In this document: one piece after another, positions 47,845 through 57,625 of the stretch
Position numbering within the stretch: the stretch's first letter is position 1
How the letters are laid out: every line of letters starts with the position of its first letter
Assembly: GCF_002162135.1 (NCBI RefSeq)
Contig: NZ_CP021382.1
Span: 3,780,001 to 3,844,000, forward strand
DNA from: Cellvibrio sp. PSBB006
GTDB taxonomy: Bacteria; Pseudomonadota; Gammaproteobacteria; Pseudomonadales; Cellvibrionaceae
DNA: 64,000 nucleotides
Direction of reading: 5' to 3'
The notes under the pieces: generated by a model
Told to the model about the DNA's origin: nothing
Databases searched by the model: none
What the model saw: only the letters and a program-made list of their open reading frames with translations
Position numbers and translations under genes: made by a program

Positions 47845-49191
47845 CTATTCCTGTGCGGAGTGGCGCTGCCAACGGCCGATACGTTTTTCACGCTCAAGAT
47901 TTTCAATTTGCGTCACGATCGTTTTGGCGGCGTAGCGATGTCCCTGTTGCTCGGCGCGTTTTTTCATGTGGCGCAATTCGTCCGGGTTATCGAATAGTTT
48001 ATGCAAGGCGCCCGGTAAATCCGGTACGTCCACCCGCAGGCCAGCGCCGTGCTCTTTCAGGAATTGGACGTTGTGTGCTTCCTGGCCGCCAAGGCAACAG
48101 GTGGCAATGAACGGGCGGCCGCAGGCGAGGGTTTCGCTGACGGTAAGTCCGCCAGGTTTGCCGACCACCACGTCGGCGGCGCGCAGTAGGCTGACCATAT
48201 CATCGGTCCATGAATACAACCTGAATCGGTCCGGGTTGGCGCGAGCGAGGTATTCCAGTTCACCCTGTCCACCCAGGGAATTGCTGGCGGTGACCAGCAC
48301 GCGGTAGGGACGGCTATCGTCAAGCACCAATTGGCGAACGGCATCAAGGGTGCCGATGCCGCATTGTCCGCCGGTAATCAAGATGGTTGGGCGCTCGTCC
48401 AGGCCGAGGTTCTGGCGCGCCCGGGTTTGTGAAGGGGGATTTTCAAAAGCAGGCATCAATGGGATGCCGGTGACCTGGATGCGCCCGGGTGATACACCCT
48501 GCTCTGCCAACGCGTGCGCCACGCGTTCGTGGCCGACGCAATATAAATGCGTGGTATCGCGTACCCAGACACCGTGGGCACCGTAGTCAGTCGGCACGCC
48601 GATAATCGGTTGCGTCACCACGCCTTTTTGAATAGAGCGGCTCAGCAAGGCGTTGGGATACATCTGCGTAGCAACCAGCAGGTCCGGAGCATAGCTGGTG
48701 ACGTAATTTTTGAGTCGTGAGGCGAGGATGCTGTAAACCAGGCCCAACAACCCCTGAAGTACGAGGCGACCGGCCGGAAAGCGCGGCCGATAGCAGATGC
48801 CGTTGATCAGGGTATTAATCAGCGCGCTATCGAGATTCTTATAAGAATTGGAGAATGAAAACAGGGAGTGCTCGTTAACATCGGGATACCAGCGGTGTTG
48901 CTGCTCGGTCAGGAAATCCACCAGTTCTTTATCCGGCGGCGTCTTACCGGCCAATTGCCGATAGAGATCCTTATCCATGTCGTAAAGCTTTTGATAAAGC
49001 TCCGGGTGTTCAGCAGTCATGCGCAGGTAGCCATCTTTAACGGCCGCGCTGACATCTTCATCGAGCAAATGGGTGACATCGAGACATTGGGTCTCAATGT
49101 CCGGGTAGCGATTGCGCAGGGCGAGGTCAATCGCTTCTGCGGCGCGAGTGTGTCCATAGCCGGGGCTGGAGGTTAAAAACAATATTTTCAT
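47845..49191 (-). CDS. MGDG-synthase/MurG-type glycosyltransferase (GT28)
   Basis: The start at 49191 (MKILFLTSSPGYGH) is chosen over a longer frame of 22 extra residues. The 448-residue enzyme has the GT28 N-terminal block PGYGHTRAAEAID, and the C-terminal nucleotide-sugar site VVGKPGGLTVSETLACGRP. It is like diacylglycerol glycosyltransferases such as YkoN/UgtP. With the YkoP-like and deacetylase genes it likely makes and trims a surface glycolipid; the sugar and acceptor are unknown. Confidence 0.88.
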   Translation of the reverse strand: MKILFLTSSPGYGHTRAAEAIDLALRNRYPDIETQCLDVTHLLDEDVSAAVKDGYLRMTAEHPELYQKLYDMDKDLYRQLAGKTPPDKELVDFLTEQQHRWYPDVNEHSLFSFSNSYKNLDSALINTLINGICYRPRFPAGRLVLQGLLGLVYSILASRLKNYVTSYAPDLLVATQMYPNALLSRSIQKGVVTQPIIGVPTDYGAHGVWVRDTTHLYCVGHERVAHALAEQGVSPGRIQVTGIPLMPAFENPPSQTRARQNLGLDERPTILITGGQCGIGTLDAVRQLVLDDSRPYRVLVTASNSLGGQGELEYLARANPDRFRLYSWTDDMVSLLRAADVVVGKPGGLTVSETLACGRPFIATCCLGGQEAHNVQFLKEHGAGLRVDVPDLPGALHKLFDNPDELRHMKKRAEQQGHRYAAKTIVTQIENLEREKRIGRWQRHSAQE

Positions 49192-49426
49192 GCCACACGC
49201 TTCCTTTTTTCTTTCCGGGAATCCATGGTTATTGTTGTTTTGCTGACGATAAAACAACGGGTAAATAAACGAACGGCAACGCGCAAAACAATAGCGCTTT
49301 TAGGCGCAGGATGCACCGGGTAGTTTGTAAGGATTTGCGCATCGTTCAGTGAGCGGTGTTCGCCATACGCTAGCCTGCTGTTTGGCAAAAGGAAGGTCTG
49401 TGCGGGCTCTCACATAAAGTTTTGGC

Positions 49427-49939
49427 TTAGTTTTCATCTTTATGCGGTGGGTTGTTAGCCGGGCCTTCCAGCAACGCCAGGATGCGCGGCATGATCAGGA
49501 ATACGGCCAATGCCAGGAGCGTGCACAAAATAGCGGAAGACTCGCGTCCCAACCCGGCCGCTACGCCGATAGCGGCGGTCAGCCAGATGCCGGCGGCAGT
49601 TGTCAGCCCCTTGAGGTGTTTTTCATCGCTGCCTTTGATGATAGCGCCGGCGCCTAAAAAACCGATACCGGAAATCACGCCCTGCACAACGCGGCTCATT
49701 TCCGCATCCGAGATTCCTGCCTCTTGCGGGATCAGCACGAACAACGCGGCACCGATGGCGACCAGCATGTGCGTGCGAATGCCTGCGGCCTTGCCGCGCT
49801 GTTCACGCTCAAACCCGAGGATACCGCCGAGCAGTGCGGCCATGAAAAGGCGCACGCTGATGCGCGTGATTTCAGTTACATCTTTTAAGTCGGAAAATTC
49901 GGCGACAATGGTGCCGGAAATTTGCTGCCAGAGACTCAT
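49427..49939 (-). CDS. MgtC/SapB-family membrane protein
   Basis: The start ATG at 49939 (MSLWQQISGT) is preferred to an upstream TTG. The 170-residue product has about four hydrophobic segments and the family motif AALLGGILGFEREQRGKAAG with RTHMLVAIGAALFV and GIGFLGAGAIIKG. MgtC-like proteins act in Mg2+/phosphate homeostasis, often by binding ATP synthase; function here is inferred from family. Confidence 0.85.
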   Translation of the reverse strand: MSLWQQISGTIVAEFSDLKDVTEITRISVRLFMAALLGGILGFEREQRGKAAGIRTHMLVAIGAALFVLIPQEAGISDAEMSRVVQGVISGIGFLGAGAIIKGSDEKHLKGLTTAAGIWLTAAIGVAAGLGRESSAILCTLLALAVFLIMPRILALLEGPANNPPHKDEN

Positions 49940-50421
49940 GTGTTTTTTCTCGGTAAGAGGCACCAATTTGGTGCCAGTTAATGCCGGGCAGGCTCACCCG
50001 CTAACCAGATTATCATCGTGGTTGAAGCTCGCCACGGTGCGTTAACCAACAGTCGCTGGTGGCGTGCAGTTTTATGATGGCGCATAGGTTGTGACATCTA
50101 CTGTAAATTCACCGGTATACGATGCTGTGCAGCAGCGCAGGCTGATGCGGTCCACGTCTTCTCCCAATCATCTCTTCGATTGCAGAGTCTCTTCCCGTAG
50201 AGAGTTGGCATCAGTGCGTCGACCAGTTGGCGATGGACGCTTGACCCGGCGTGATTTGTGCAGTGATTTCAAGTAAGTATCAAGACCGGGATGTTGAGCG
50301 AGAGAGTGTTCGCTAGCTCGCACAGAGAAAAACGGCAGCAAACCATTTTTTATCAGGAGAGTCATTTGAACTCCCGATAGCGTTTTCATCGGCAACAGAA
50401 ATCCAGCAGGAGATTGAATGG
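49940..50421. other. 482-bp intergenic region before opgG
   Basis: No gene is supported. The 3' part has GGAG repeats before the opgG start (CAGGAGATTGA). It likely carries divergent promoters for mgtC-like and opgGH. Confidence 0.5.
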
Positions 50422-52077
50422 ATGATGTGTAATCTCATCACCCGTAGTGGGAACCTACCAAAACGTTTTATGCTCGGAAGCTGGCTTATGACGTTCTTAT
50501 GTTTCGGCGTCATGGTGCAAGCGCAACAACAGACGCCGGCGTCCAGTGTTTCATCCTCATCGGCAGTTGCTTCTCCTGTTGTTGATCCCGTGATCGCCGA
50601 CCCCGAGCCCAACGCGCTATTCAATGCGATTGAAGCGCGCGCAAAAAGTCTGGCACAAGACGACTTCAAACCGATAGAAGCCAATATTCCCGATGAACTG
50701 GCTAACATGAATTATGACCAGTATCGATCAATTCATTTTCGTCCGGAAGCGTCGCTCTGGCGTGGTGAATCCTTGTTTGAAATTCAATTATTCCATCCCG
50801 GGTTTTTATACCGGGAGCCGGTTGTGCTGCATATGGCCAGCAGCGTGGGCGACCCTTCGTTGAAGTTCAAACAGGACTTTTTTAATTACGTTGGCCAGGC
50901 TGAAGCATTGGCGGGCAAGGCGCCGGAAAATATCGGCTTTGCCGGTTTCCGTGTGCATTACCCGCTCAACACGAACGAATATAAAGATGAGTTCCTGGTA
51001 TTTCAGGGTGCCTCGTATTTTCGGCTGGTTGGGCCGGGCCAGGTTTACGGTTTATCGGCACGCGGTCTGGCGATTGATACGGCGGAGTCCAGTGGTGAAG
51101 AGTTTCCGGTATTTCGCGAATTCTGGCTGGTAAAACCCGAGCCGGATCAAACCCGACTGGTGTTGTATGCCTTGCTCGACAGCCCGTCAGTGACCGGTGC
51201 TTATCGGTTTGAAATAACACCGGGCGCACCTACCGAAATGGGGGTGGAAGCACGTTTGTTTGCGCGGCGTGATATTAAAAAACTGGGCATAGCACCGCTG
51301 ACCAGCATGTTCCATCACGGTGAAAACACGACACGTTTTGTCGATGATTTCCGTCCGGAAGTTCACGACTCCGATGGCTTGCTGGTTGCCGCGGCCAATG
51401 GCGAATGGATCTGGCGTCCGCTGAGTAATCAACGGGCGTTGCGGGTGTCCTCCCTTGCTGATGAAAATCCGCGCGGCTTTGGTTTACTGCAACGGGATCG
51501 CGATTTTAATCACTATCTCGATATGGAAGCCGATTATGAATTGCGCCCTAGCCTGTGGGTGATGCCGCAGGGTGATTGGGGTAAGGGCCGAGTTGAGTTG
51601 GTGGAGATTCCCACTGACAGTGAAGTGAATGACAACATCGTGGCTTATTGGGTACCTGAGCAAGCATTTAAAGCGGGCGAGACTCGGCGCTTCAGTTATC
51701 GCTTGCGCACCTTCGATCAACATCTGGCTGAACAGGGCGGCGCGCGCGTGTTGCGCACCCGTATCGGTTGGGGTGCTGTGCCCGGTCAAAGTAACCCGCC
51801 GCCGCACAGCAAGCGGCAGTTTGTGATCGATTTCCGTGGTGGTGAATTGGAAAATCTATCTGCCGATGTGCCGTTGGAAGCGGAGCTGCAAAAAAATTCC
51901 GGCACGATTACAGACTTGATGGTGACGCGTTTACCTGACCAGAAAACCTGGCGTGTATCTTTCAAGCTGGAACCCGAAGGCAATAACCTGGTGGATATGC
52001 GCATGTTCATCAAACTGCGTGACCAACGCCTGACTGAGGTATGGAGTTATGTCTGGTATCCCGATGCAATTCAATAA
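50422..52077 (+). CDS. opgG: glucan biosynthesis protein OpgG
   Basis: The 551-residue periplasmic protein has a signal peptide (about 1-34) and the MdoG/OpgG pair of beta domains (PEASLWRGESLFEIQLFHPG and EFPVFREFWLVKPEP). It works with OpgH to make osmoregulated periplasmic glucans. It overlaps opgH by 29 bases, so the pair is translated together. The length is near standard. Confidence 0.94.
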   Translation: MMCNLITRSGNLPKRFMLGSWLMTFLCFGVMVQAQQQTPASSVSSSSAVASPVVDPVIADPEPNALFNAIEARAKSLAQDDFKPIEANIPDELANMNYDQYRSIHFRPEASLWRGESLFEIQLFHPGFLYREPVVLHMASSVGDPSLKFKQDFFNYVGQAEALAGKAPENIGFAGFRVHYPLNTNEYKDEFLVFQGASYFRLVGPGQVYGLSARGLAIDTAESSGEEFPVFREFWLVKPEPDQTRLVLYALLDSPSVTGAYRFEITPGAPTEMGVEARLFARRDIKKLGIAPLTSMFHHGENTTRFVDDFRPEVHDSDGLLVAAANGEWIWRPLSNQRALRVSSLADENPRGFGLLQRDRDFNHYLDMEADYELRPSLWVMPQGDWGKGRVELVEIPTDSEVNDNIVAYWVPEQAFKAGETRRFSYRLRTFDQHLAEQGGARVLRTRIGWGAVPGQSNPPPHSKRQFVIDFRGGELENLSADVPLEAELQKNSGTITDLMVTRLPDQKTWRVSFKLEPEGNNLVDMRMFIKLRDQRLTEVWSYVWYPDAIQ

Positions 52078-53995
52078 ACTGCACGCGCGCGCGTTGCCCG
52101 TTGACGCGCGCCTGCAACCGGAAAACAGTATTCGTTTACCGGGAGAGTCGATTCGCCGGCCGCTGTTTTTTATTCTGGTGTTAGGCACCACCGTGGCCGG
52201 TGTCTCGATCATGTTTAACATCCTCGCCGCCAATAATCTGATGCCGCTGGAAGCGGTGCTGTTATTTTTGTTTTCGATTACCTTTGGCTGGATCACCATT
52301 TCTTTCTGGAGTGGCCTCTGCGGATTTGTGTTGCAGATGATGCAGCGCGATCCGCTCTCGTTAAAAAAAATGGATCTCGATCGCTATCGTCACCAACCGA
52401 TTACCACGCACACGGCAGTGGTGATGCCGGTATATAACGAAGACACGCAACGGGTCATCGCCGGTTTTGAAGCGACCTTGCGCTCCCTTGCAGCAACCGG
52501 TGATATGGCCCATTTTGATTTTTATCTATTGAGCGATACCACCGATCCCCAGGTGGCCCAGGCCGAGCTCGATGCCTGGCAACAACTGCATGAGCGGCTG
52601 GGTGATTTATCGGCGCAGATTTTCTATCGTCGCCGCGAAAAAAATATTGCGCGCAAAGTCGGTAACCTCGCCGATTTTTGTCAACGGTGGGGCAGCAGTT
52701 ATGAACACATGATTGTGCTCGATGCCGACAGTATTATGACTGGTGATTGTCTGTTGCAAATGACGCGTGCCATGCAGGCTAATCCGCGCGCCGGTTTAAT
52801 TCAGACAGTGCCGATTCCGGTAAGGCAAACCACTTTTTTTGGGCGCTTTGTTCAATTTGCAGCGGTACTTTACAGTCCCATGCTAGCCACGGGTTTGGCA
52901 TTTTGGCAAACCAACGCCGCGAACTACTGGGGACACAACGCGATCATACGCGTACGCCCGTTTATCGATTATTGCGGTCTTCCCAGCTTACCCGGCAAAG
53001 CCCCCTTCGGTGGCGATATCCTGAGTCATGATTTTGTGGAGGCGGCGATGTTGCGTCGTGCTGGCTGGGATGTCTTCTTGCTGGCGGATCTGGAGGGCAG
53101 TTATGAAGAAGTGCCCTGCAATATTATCGACTATGCCAAGCGGGATCGTCGCTGGGTACAAGGCAATATCCAGCACCTTGGCTTGCTCGATATCGCCGGT
53201 CTGCATCCCGTCAGCCGTTTGCATTTTTTATTGGGTGCAGTCGCTTACATCTCCTCACTAATCTGGCTTGCCATGCTCGCACTGAGCACGGCGGATGCGG
53301 TTATTCGCGCGATCAACAGCAATGTGTATTTCACCGAAGCGTATCAATTGTTTCCCAACTGGCCGATTGCCAAGACTGGCCTGATCATTGCGTTGATCAG
53401 CTTGACCATTACCTTGCTGCTCTTGCCTAAAATCATGGGCATTGTAGTGGCGATTACACATCGCAATCGTGCTTTTGGTGGCACCTGGGCAATTATCAAA
53501 GGGGCTTTTATCGAAACCTTATTCGCTATCCTGATTGCGCCGATCATGATGGCGTTTCATGCGTATTTTGTTGTTTCAGTGATATTGGGTTTTAAGGTGA
53601 ACTGGGATGCGCAGGAGCGAGAAGGCCGGCTGTTGCCGTGGGGCGAAGCGATTGCGCGCACGTCACGTACTACATTGGTGGCCATCGCCTGGGGCGTAGT
53701 GACATTTATCTACGCGCCGATTTTTTTCTGGTGGTTGATGCCGATCCTGACCGGACTGGTGCTGTCGGCACCTATCGTCCGTTATTCAAGCAGTTTGTAT
53801 CTGGGTGAATTGATGCGGCGCAAGCATATCTTTTTATGCCCGAGTGAAACCGAGGATGATCCCGTCTTAAGGGATATGCAACAACTACTGGTCCAGAAGG
53901 TTTCACCACTACCCGCACCGGCGATGGCGCCGGCTTTACCGCCGGATAAGTGGACCGAGATGCGTGAACAGAATCTGGCACAAATGCCGTTTTAA
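52049..53995 (+). CDS. opgH: glucans biosynthesis glucosyltransferase OpgH (short form)
   Basis: The 648-residue protein has two N-terminal membrane segments, a GT2 domain with PVYNEDTQRVIAGFEATL, VLDADSIM, QRDRRWVQG-like (RDRRWVQGNIQHLG), and further membrane segments to the C-terminus. It polymerises beta-1,2-glucan backbone at the inner membrane. It is about 200 residues shorter than enteric OpgH, lacking the long N-terminal extension. GAGGTATGGAG precedes the ATG. Confidence 0.92.
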   Translation: MSGIPMQFNKLHARALPVDARLQPENSIRLPGESIRRPLFFILVLGTTVAGVSIMFNILAANNLMPLEAVLLFLFSITFGWITISFWSGLCGFVLQMMQRDPLSLKKMDLDRYRHQPITTHTAVVMPVYNEDTQRVIAGFEATLRSLAATGDMAHFDFYLLSDTTDPQVAQAELDAWQQLHERLGDLSAQIFYRRREKNIARKVGNLADFCQRWGSSYEHMIVLDADSIMTGDCLLQMTRAMQANPRAGLIQTVPIPVRQTTFFGRFVQFAAVLYSPMLATGLAFWQTNAANYWGHNAIIRVRPFIDYCGLPSLPGKAPFGGDILSHDFVEAAMLRRAGWDVFLLADLEGSYEEVPCNIIDYAKRDRRWVQGNIQHLGLLDIAGLHPVSRLHFLLGAVAYISSLIWLAMLALSTADAVIRAINSNVYFTEAYQLFPNWPIAKTGLIIALISLTITLLLLPKIMGIVVAITHRNRAFGGTWAIIKGAFIETLFAILIAPIMMAFHAYFVVSVILGFKVNWDAQEREGRLLPWGEAIARTSRTTLVAIAWGVVTFIYAPIFFWWLMPILTGLVLSAPIVRYSSSLYLGELMRRKHIFLCPSETEDDPVLRDMQQLLVQKVSPLPAPAMAPALPPDKWTEMREQNLAQMPF

Positions 53996-54063
53996 TTAAT
54001 GAGAAATTGTTGACCAATTTTTGTTAACAGCAAAGATTTTTTCGCAAGGTCTTTTCGGTTAGT

Positions 54064-55947
54064 TTAACTGGCCGCTTCAATCTCCTCGCTCACCAACAAC
54101 CAATTTTCTTCGCATTCCATTAGCTGTGGCTGCAGCGTGGTTTGCTCTGCCAGCAACGCTTGCAAATGCGCTTTGTTGACGTCTTCATAGATACTGACAT
54201 CACTGAGCTGCGCTTCGATCTCGCTAAGTCTGCGCTGCAATTTTTCCATCTGACTTTCGAGGTTTTTTAATTTATTGGTCAACGGCTTGAGTTGCTGTCG
54301 TTGCGCCGCCGATTGCTGGCGGAGATTTTTTTTGTCTACCTTGGGCGAGTTGTCAGTGGATTTCTCCTCGCTGGGCGCCGATTGTTTTTGTTGGGCAAGC
54401 CAGCGGTAATAATCTTCCAGGTCACCATCAAATTCGCTCACGCGCCCGTCCGCCACCAATAAAAACTGATCCACGGTATTGCGCAACAAGTGACGATCGT
54501 GTGACACAACGATGACGGCGCCTTCAAATTCCTGCAAGGCCATAGTCAATGCCTGGCGCATCTCCAGATCGAGATGGTTGGTCGGTTCATCGAGCAGTAG
54601 TACGTTCGGTTTTTGCCAGGCAATGATCGCGAGTGCGAGACGCGCCTTTTCGCCGCCGGAAAAATGGGTGATGGGCTCAAAGGCGCGCTCACCATGAAAG
54701 TCAAAACTGCCGAGGAAGTCGCGCACTTCCTGTTCGCGTGCCTGGGGAGACATCCGTTGGATATGCAGCGCTGCCGAAGCCTTCACATCCAAGGCTTCCA
54801 ACTGATGTTGGGCAAAATAACCCAGCTTGAAATGTTCGCCGTTGGTTCGCTCGCCGGCCAGCAGTGGCAGACTGCCAGCGAGGGTTTTGATCAAACTGGA
54901 TTTTCCTGCACCGTTAGGCCCCAGTAAACCGATGCGAGTCTCCGGCACAATACTCAGTTCAACGTTGTGCAGGATGGTTTTATCGCCATAACCGATTTCA
55001 CCGCGCGCAATGTGTACCAACGGCGTGGACATCTTATCGGCGCAAGTAAATTCAAAACTAAATGGAGAGTCGATGTGCGCCGGTGCAATCTTCTCCATGC
55101 GTTCCAGTTCTTTGATCCGGCTTTGGGCCTGGCGAGCCTTGGAGGCCTTGGCGCGGAAGCGGCGGATAAAATCTTCAATGTGCGCAATGCGTTCCTGCTG
55201 CTTCTCGAAACTCACTTGCTGTTGCGCCAGCTTTTCAGCGCGCTGCCGTTCAAAGGCGGAATAGTTGCCGGCATAGTTATCGAGTTTGTTGCGCTCGATG
55301 CACACCGTGCGATCAATAATATTGTCGAGAAAATCCCGGTCGTGGGAGATGATAATCAGCGTACCGGGATAACGCTGCAACCATTGCTCCAGCCACAGCG
55401 TCGCGTCCAGATCCAGGTGGTTGGTGGGCTCGTCGAGCAACAGCAGATCGGAAGGGCACATCAATGCCTGGGCAAGATTGAGACGGATGCGCCAGCCACC
55501 GGAGAAATCGCTTACCGGGCGAATGTCATCACCCGGCGCGAAGCCCAGACCACTCAATAATTGTTGCGCGCGTGCTGGCGCGGAGTACGCAAAAATCTGC
55601 TCCATCTCGCCATATAGATGTGCGAGCCGGTCGCCATCCTGGCCGGCAGCGGCAATCTCCCGTTCAAGGCGGCGCAACTCGGTGTCACCATCGAGCACAT
55701 AATCCAGTGCGGACCGTTGGGTATGCCCCACCTCTTGCGCCATATGCGCGATACGCCATTGCCGGGGTACCTCGCAGCTGCCGGTGTCACTGGCAATCTT
55801 GCCCAGCAACATCTGGAAGAGAGTGGATTTACCGCTGCCATTGGCACCGATCAGGCCGATCTTCTGGCCCGGAAAAATGGTGAGGTCGGCGGATTCCAGT
55901 AAAAATTTACTGCCGCGTTGTAGTGAGATGTTTTGTAATTGAATCAT
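54064..55947 (-). CDS. yheS: ABC-F ATPase YheS-type
   Basis: The start at 55947 (MIQLQNISLQRG) fits the family's N-terminus; an ATG three codons earlier is possible. The 627-residue protein has two ATPase cassettes without membrane segments: Walker A GANGSGKST and GPNGAGKSS, signatures FSGGWRIRLN and FSGGEKARLA, and Walker B LLLLDEPTNHLD and VLLLDEPTNHLD, plus a coiled-coil C-terminus. ABC-F proteins act on stalled ribosomes. The next gene upstream is divergent. Confidence 0.92.
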   Translation of the reverse strand: MIQLQNISLQRGSKFLLESADLTIFPGQKIGLIGANGSGKSTLFQMLLGKIASDTGSCEVPRQWRIAHMAQEVGHTQRSALDYVLDGDTELRRLEREIAAAGQDGDRLAHLYGEMEQIFAYSAPARAQQLLSGLGFAPGDDIRPVSDFSGGWRIRLNLAQALMCPSDLLLLDEPTNHLDLDATLWLEQWLQRYPGTLIIISHDRDFLDNIIDRTVCIERNKLDNYAGNYSAFERQRAEKLAQQQVSFEKQQERIAHIEDFIRRFRAKASKARQAQSRIKELERMEKIAPAHIDSPFSFEFTCADKMSTPLVHIARGEIGYGDKTILHNVELSIVPETRIGLLGPNGAGKSSLIKTLAGSLPLLAGERTNGEHFKLGYFAQHQLEALDVKASAALHIQRMSPQAREQEVRDFLGSFDFHGERAFEPITHFSGGEKARLALAIIAWQKPNVLLLDEPTNHLDLEMRQALTMALQEFEGAVIVVSHDRHLLRNTVDQFLLVADGRVSEFDGDLEDYYRWLAQQKQSAPSEEKSTDNSPKVDKKNLRQQSAAQRQQLKPLTNKLKNLESQMEKLQRRLSEIEAQLSDVSIYEDVNKAHLQALLAEQTTLQPQLMECEENWLLVSEEIEAAS

Positions 55948-56036
55948 GGCGCGCATTCTAGCAGACTGCTTCGCAGCCGATGTGGGTCGGTCAATGAAAA
56001 TCAGGACAATTTATTGCGTAACCCGGAGCAACCGAT

Positions 56037-56534
56037 ATGACACCGCCAGCGCCATCTTTATGGGACTTTTCCCTCGCGCTTTATAGCGCGCCAGATGTAG
56101 AAAGCATCTGCTTGCGTTTGCAGGATGACTTTCAGGTCAACGTCAATATCCTGTTGTGGTGTTGCTGGCTGGAAGTGCGCAGTATTCGTCTGACCCCTAT
56201 GCGCCTGGAGCAGGCCTGCCAACGTATCGATTCATGGGATCAATCTGTCGTCGCGCCTTTGCGGCATCTGCGACGAGACATCAAACAGCATTACCTTGCG
56301 AATGACCCGCAGGTTGAAGCCTGCCGCCAAGCGATCAAATCGGCGGAACTGGCAGCGGAAAAAGTGGAACTGGATTGGCTGGAAACGCTGACTGACGATT
56401 GGCTCGTGGATACGACGCCACTGCCGTTGGGGGAAAATTCATTGCGTTATCTGAACGCTCTGTGTGTGCCACAGAATTTGATCGAAGAGATGCTGGCTTA
56501 TTTGGTGGGAAGAGAAATCGGAAGTGAATATTAG
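56037..56534 (+). CDS. TIGR02444-family protein
   Basis: The 165-residue soluble protein has the conserved block LWDFSLALYSAPDVESICLR then VNILLWCCWLE and SWDQSVVAPLRHLRRDIK. The family is of unknown function and in Pseudomonas-type genomes lies between yheS and the algP-like gene, as here. It is divergent from yheS. Confidence 0.85.
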   Translation: MTPPAPSLWDFSLALYSAPDVESICLRLQDDFQVNVNILLWCCWLEVRSIRLTPMRLEQACQRIDSWDQSVVAPLRHLRRDIKQHYLANDPQVEACRQAIKSAELAAEKVELDWLETLTDDWLVDTTPLPLGENSLRYLNALCVPQNLIEEMLAYLVGREIGSEY

Positions 56535-56558
56535 TACTCGCACGATGCGAGTTTGGCG

Positions 56559-56648
56559 TTAGGCTATTTGTTTCGAAACCCTCAATTCAGGGAAGAATTG
56601 AGGGAGCTACAGGGAAGTATGCATGCGTTTTCGTAACAAATAGCCTAA
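56559..56648 (+). repeat. dispersed palindromic element copy 3 (short)
   Basis: A 20-bp inverted repeat with one mismatch (56559-56578 and 56629-56648) encloses the hairpin CTCAATTC-AGGGAA-GAATTGAG and GAGCTACAGGGA. The outer repeats differ in sequence from those of copy 1 but are again palindromic. The ATCCAT- and TTTCCTG-loop hairpins are absent. Confidence 0.7.
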
Positions 56649-56713
56649 TGACAAACGGATCACGAAGTGCCTTGGCCACCAGAAAACGGGTACCGAAACT
56701 CGCGTTGCTTCAA

Positions 56714-57625
56714 TTAAAACTTATCGTCGCTTTCAAACAAGCTACCGGTTGCCGGCGTAGGTGATGTCGGTGCATCCGGTACCTGAGTCGCTTTCGGGAG
56801 TGGGTTATCGCGTGGCTCAATCATGCCGATGGTGGTATGGCTGGGAATCGGCTTTTCATGGGTGTCGGTCACAACAGTATTCACTGGTGCCGGCTCTGCC
56901 GCTTTGGGTGCTGGTGGTACTGGCTTTTTCTCAGCTTTTGGCTCCGCTTTTTTAGCGGGTTTTGCCGCTGCTTTCTTTTCAGGGGATTTCTTTTCTACCG
57001 GCTTTTCGTTAGCTGGCTGGGTAGCTGCTTTGGTTTCACTGGCCGGTTTCTCGGCGGCTGCCGGTGCCGCTTTTTTTACGGCCGGTTTTGCGGCGGTTTT
57101 CTTTGCGGGTTTTGCTTTTGGCTTAGCCTTGGCTTTGGCCGGGGCGGCTGCCGATGATGGACTGCTTACTGCAGCTGGTGATTCAGTTTTTTGAGTGGAT
57201 GCCTTTTTGGCGGCTTTAGCGGGTTTCGGCGCGCTGGTCTTTGTCGTTTTCTTTGCGGCTTTGGCCGGCTTGGCTTTGCTCGGCTTGGTCGCTTTGGCAA
57301 CGGCTTTGCTCATCTCGGCTGCATTTTTTTTCTCTGCGCGCAGTGCTGTGACAACCTCATGGGCAGCAACCAATGTTTTGTTTTGCTCCGCTGCATCAGC
57401 TTTCAGTTTTTGCAAACGGGCTTTGGCCGCTGCGGTCGTTGCCGCTTTGCCGCGCAGGTCGGCCAGCTTTTTGGCTGATGCTGCTGCGGATTTTTGTGCG
57501 GCAGCAAGTGCTTTTTCTGCTGCGTTGAGTTTTTGTGCCCGCGCTTTTTCGAGCTCGGCACTTACTTTGGCAATCTGCTTTTCAATGTCAGCGATCGAGA
57601 CTGAGGTTGTCTTTTTGGCGGCCAT
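56714..57625 (-). CDS. AlgP-like Lys/Ala/Pro-rich histone-like protein
   Basis: The 303-residue protein is basic and repetitive: a coiled-coil N-terminus (to about 100) and a low-complexity tail of KPA/AKK-type repeats (about 110-250), then an acidic end. It resembles AlgP of Pseudomonas, a histone-H1-like DNA-binding protein linked with alginate control. The position beside TIGR02444, FKBP and rsd fits that group. Repeats make the precise length variable. Confidence 0.75.
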   Translation of the reverse strand: MAAKKTTSVSIADIEKQIAKVSAELEKARAQKLNAAEKALAAAQKSAAASAKKLADLRGKAATTAAAKARLQKLKADAAEQNKTLVAAHEVVTALRAEKKNAAEMSKAVAKATKPSKAKPAKAAKKTTKTSAPKPAKAAKKASTQKTESPAAVSSPSSAAAPAKAKAKPKAKPAKKTAAKPAVKKAAPAAAEKPASETKAATQPANEKPVEKKSPEKKAAAKPAKKAEPKAEKKPVPPAPKAAEPAPVNTVVTDTHEKPIPSHTTIGMIEPRDNPLPKATQVPDAPTSPTPATGSLFESDDKF

